From a virus, in the IMG/VR virus record IMGVR_UViG_3300029258_002041, positions 1 through 23,827 of that record: 23,827 bases of DNA. One strand, written 5' to 3'. Under the pieces are notes generated by a model. That model did not search any database, was not told the DNA's origin, and was given only the letters and a program-made list of their open reading frames with translations. The translations under genes and the position numbers were made by a program. Below, one piece after another: positions 23,787 to 23,827 of the stretch. Numbering within the stretch: the stretch's first letter is position 1; each line of letters opens with the position of its first letter.

Positions 23787-23827
23787 CGAAAGCCTCTCAT
23801 TCTTTAAGTCTCGATTTTCTTATGAAT

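Noticed and set aside
1-23827. CRISPR array, tRNA genes, insertion sequence or attachment site
   Set aside because: No regularly spaced repeats, cloverleaf-like segments, terminal inverted repeats or transposase frames were seen on reading both strands.

Overview
The window is a piece of a tailed bacteriophage genome or prophage, moderately AT-rich, with every credible gene on the minus strand. It reads as one long virion-morphogenesis region transcribed from high to low coordinates. Canonical Shine-Dalgarno sites (including a near-complete anti-16S complement in front of the capsid gene) indicate a bacterial host, which cannot be named from this sequence. No integrase, transposase, terminase, portal, tRNA or CRISPR array is visible. 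Head genes resemble the Mu gpI (protease/scaffold) and lambda gpE (capsid) families. The long tape measure protein and the tube/chaperone set indicate a long-tailed virus, most likely a siphovirus, since no sheath protein is seen.

Right end (23.8-18.0 kb): a receiver-like protein whose phosphoacceptor Asp is replaced by Asn, then a 1160-residue protein with three LamG/concanavalin-like folds, two small paralogous proteins, and an Amidase_3 endolysin. The genes abut or overlap by one base, suggesting a single operon for adhesion and lysis.

Centre (18.0-10.95 kb): a good sigma70-like promoter (TTGCAA, 17-bp spacer, extended GATAAT) precedes a Mu-I-like protease gene. A scaffold gene is nested in frame at its 3' end behind its own strong ribosome binding site. 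Next come a putative decoration protein, the major capsid protein, a hairpin, an unknown protein, a head-tail connector, a neck/tail-completion protein, a tail-terminator candidate and the tail tube protein. A strong intrinsic terminator closes this unit.

Left (10.95-0 kb): a leader with a weak candidate promoter, then two tail-assembly-chaperone ORFs. They are joined by a 1-nt stop/start overlap and a UUUGGGG heptamer in the right frame for -1 frameshifting. These precede a 2586-residue tape measure protein, a 42-residue single-span membrane protein starting on the tape-measure stop codon, a second tail-tube-fold protein paralogous to the main tube protein, and the start of a further tail protein cut by the window edge.

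Most notable: the pseudo-receiver in a virion operon; the tube paralogue on the far side of the tape measure gene; a beta-rich insert module recurring in capsid, tube and tube-paralogue proteins; the nested scaffold; the chaperone frameshift signal; and the previously uncalled small membrane ORF.
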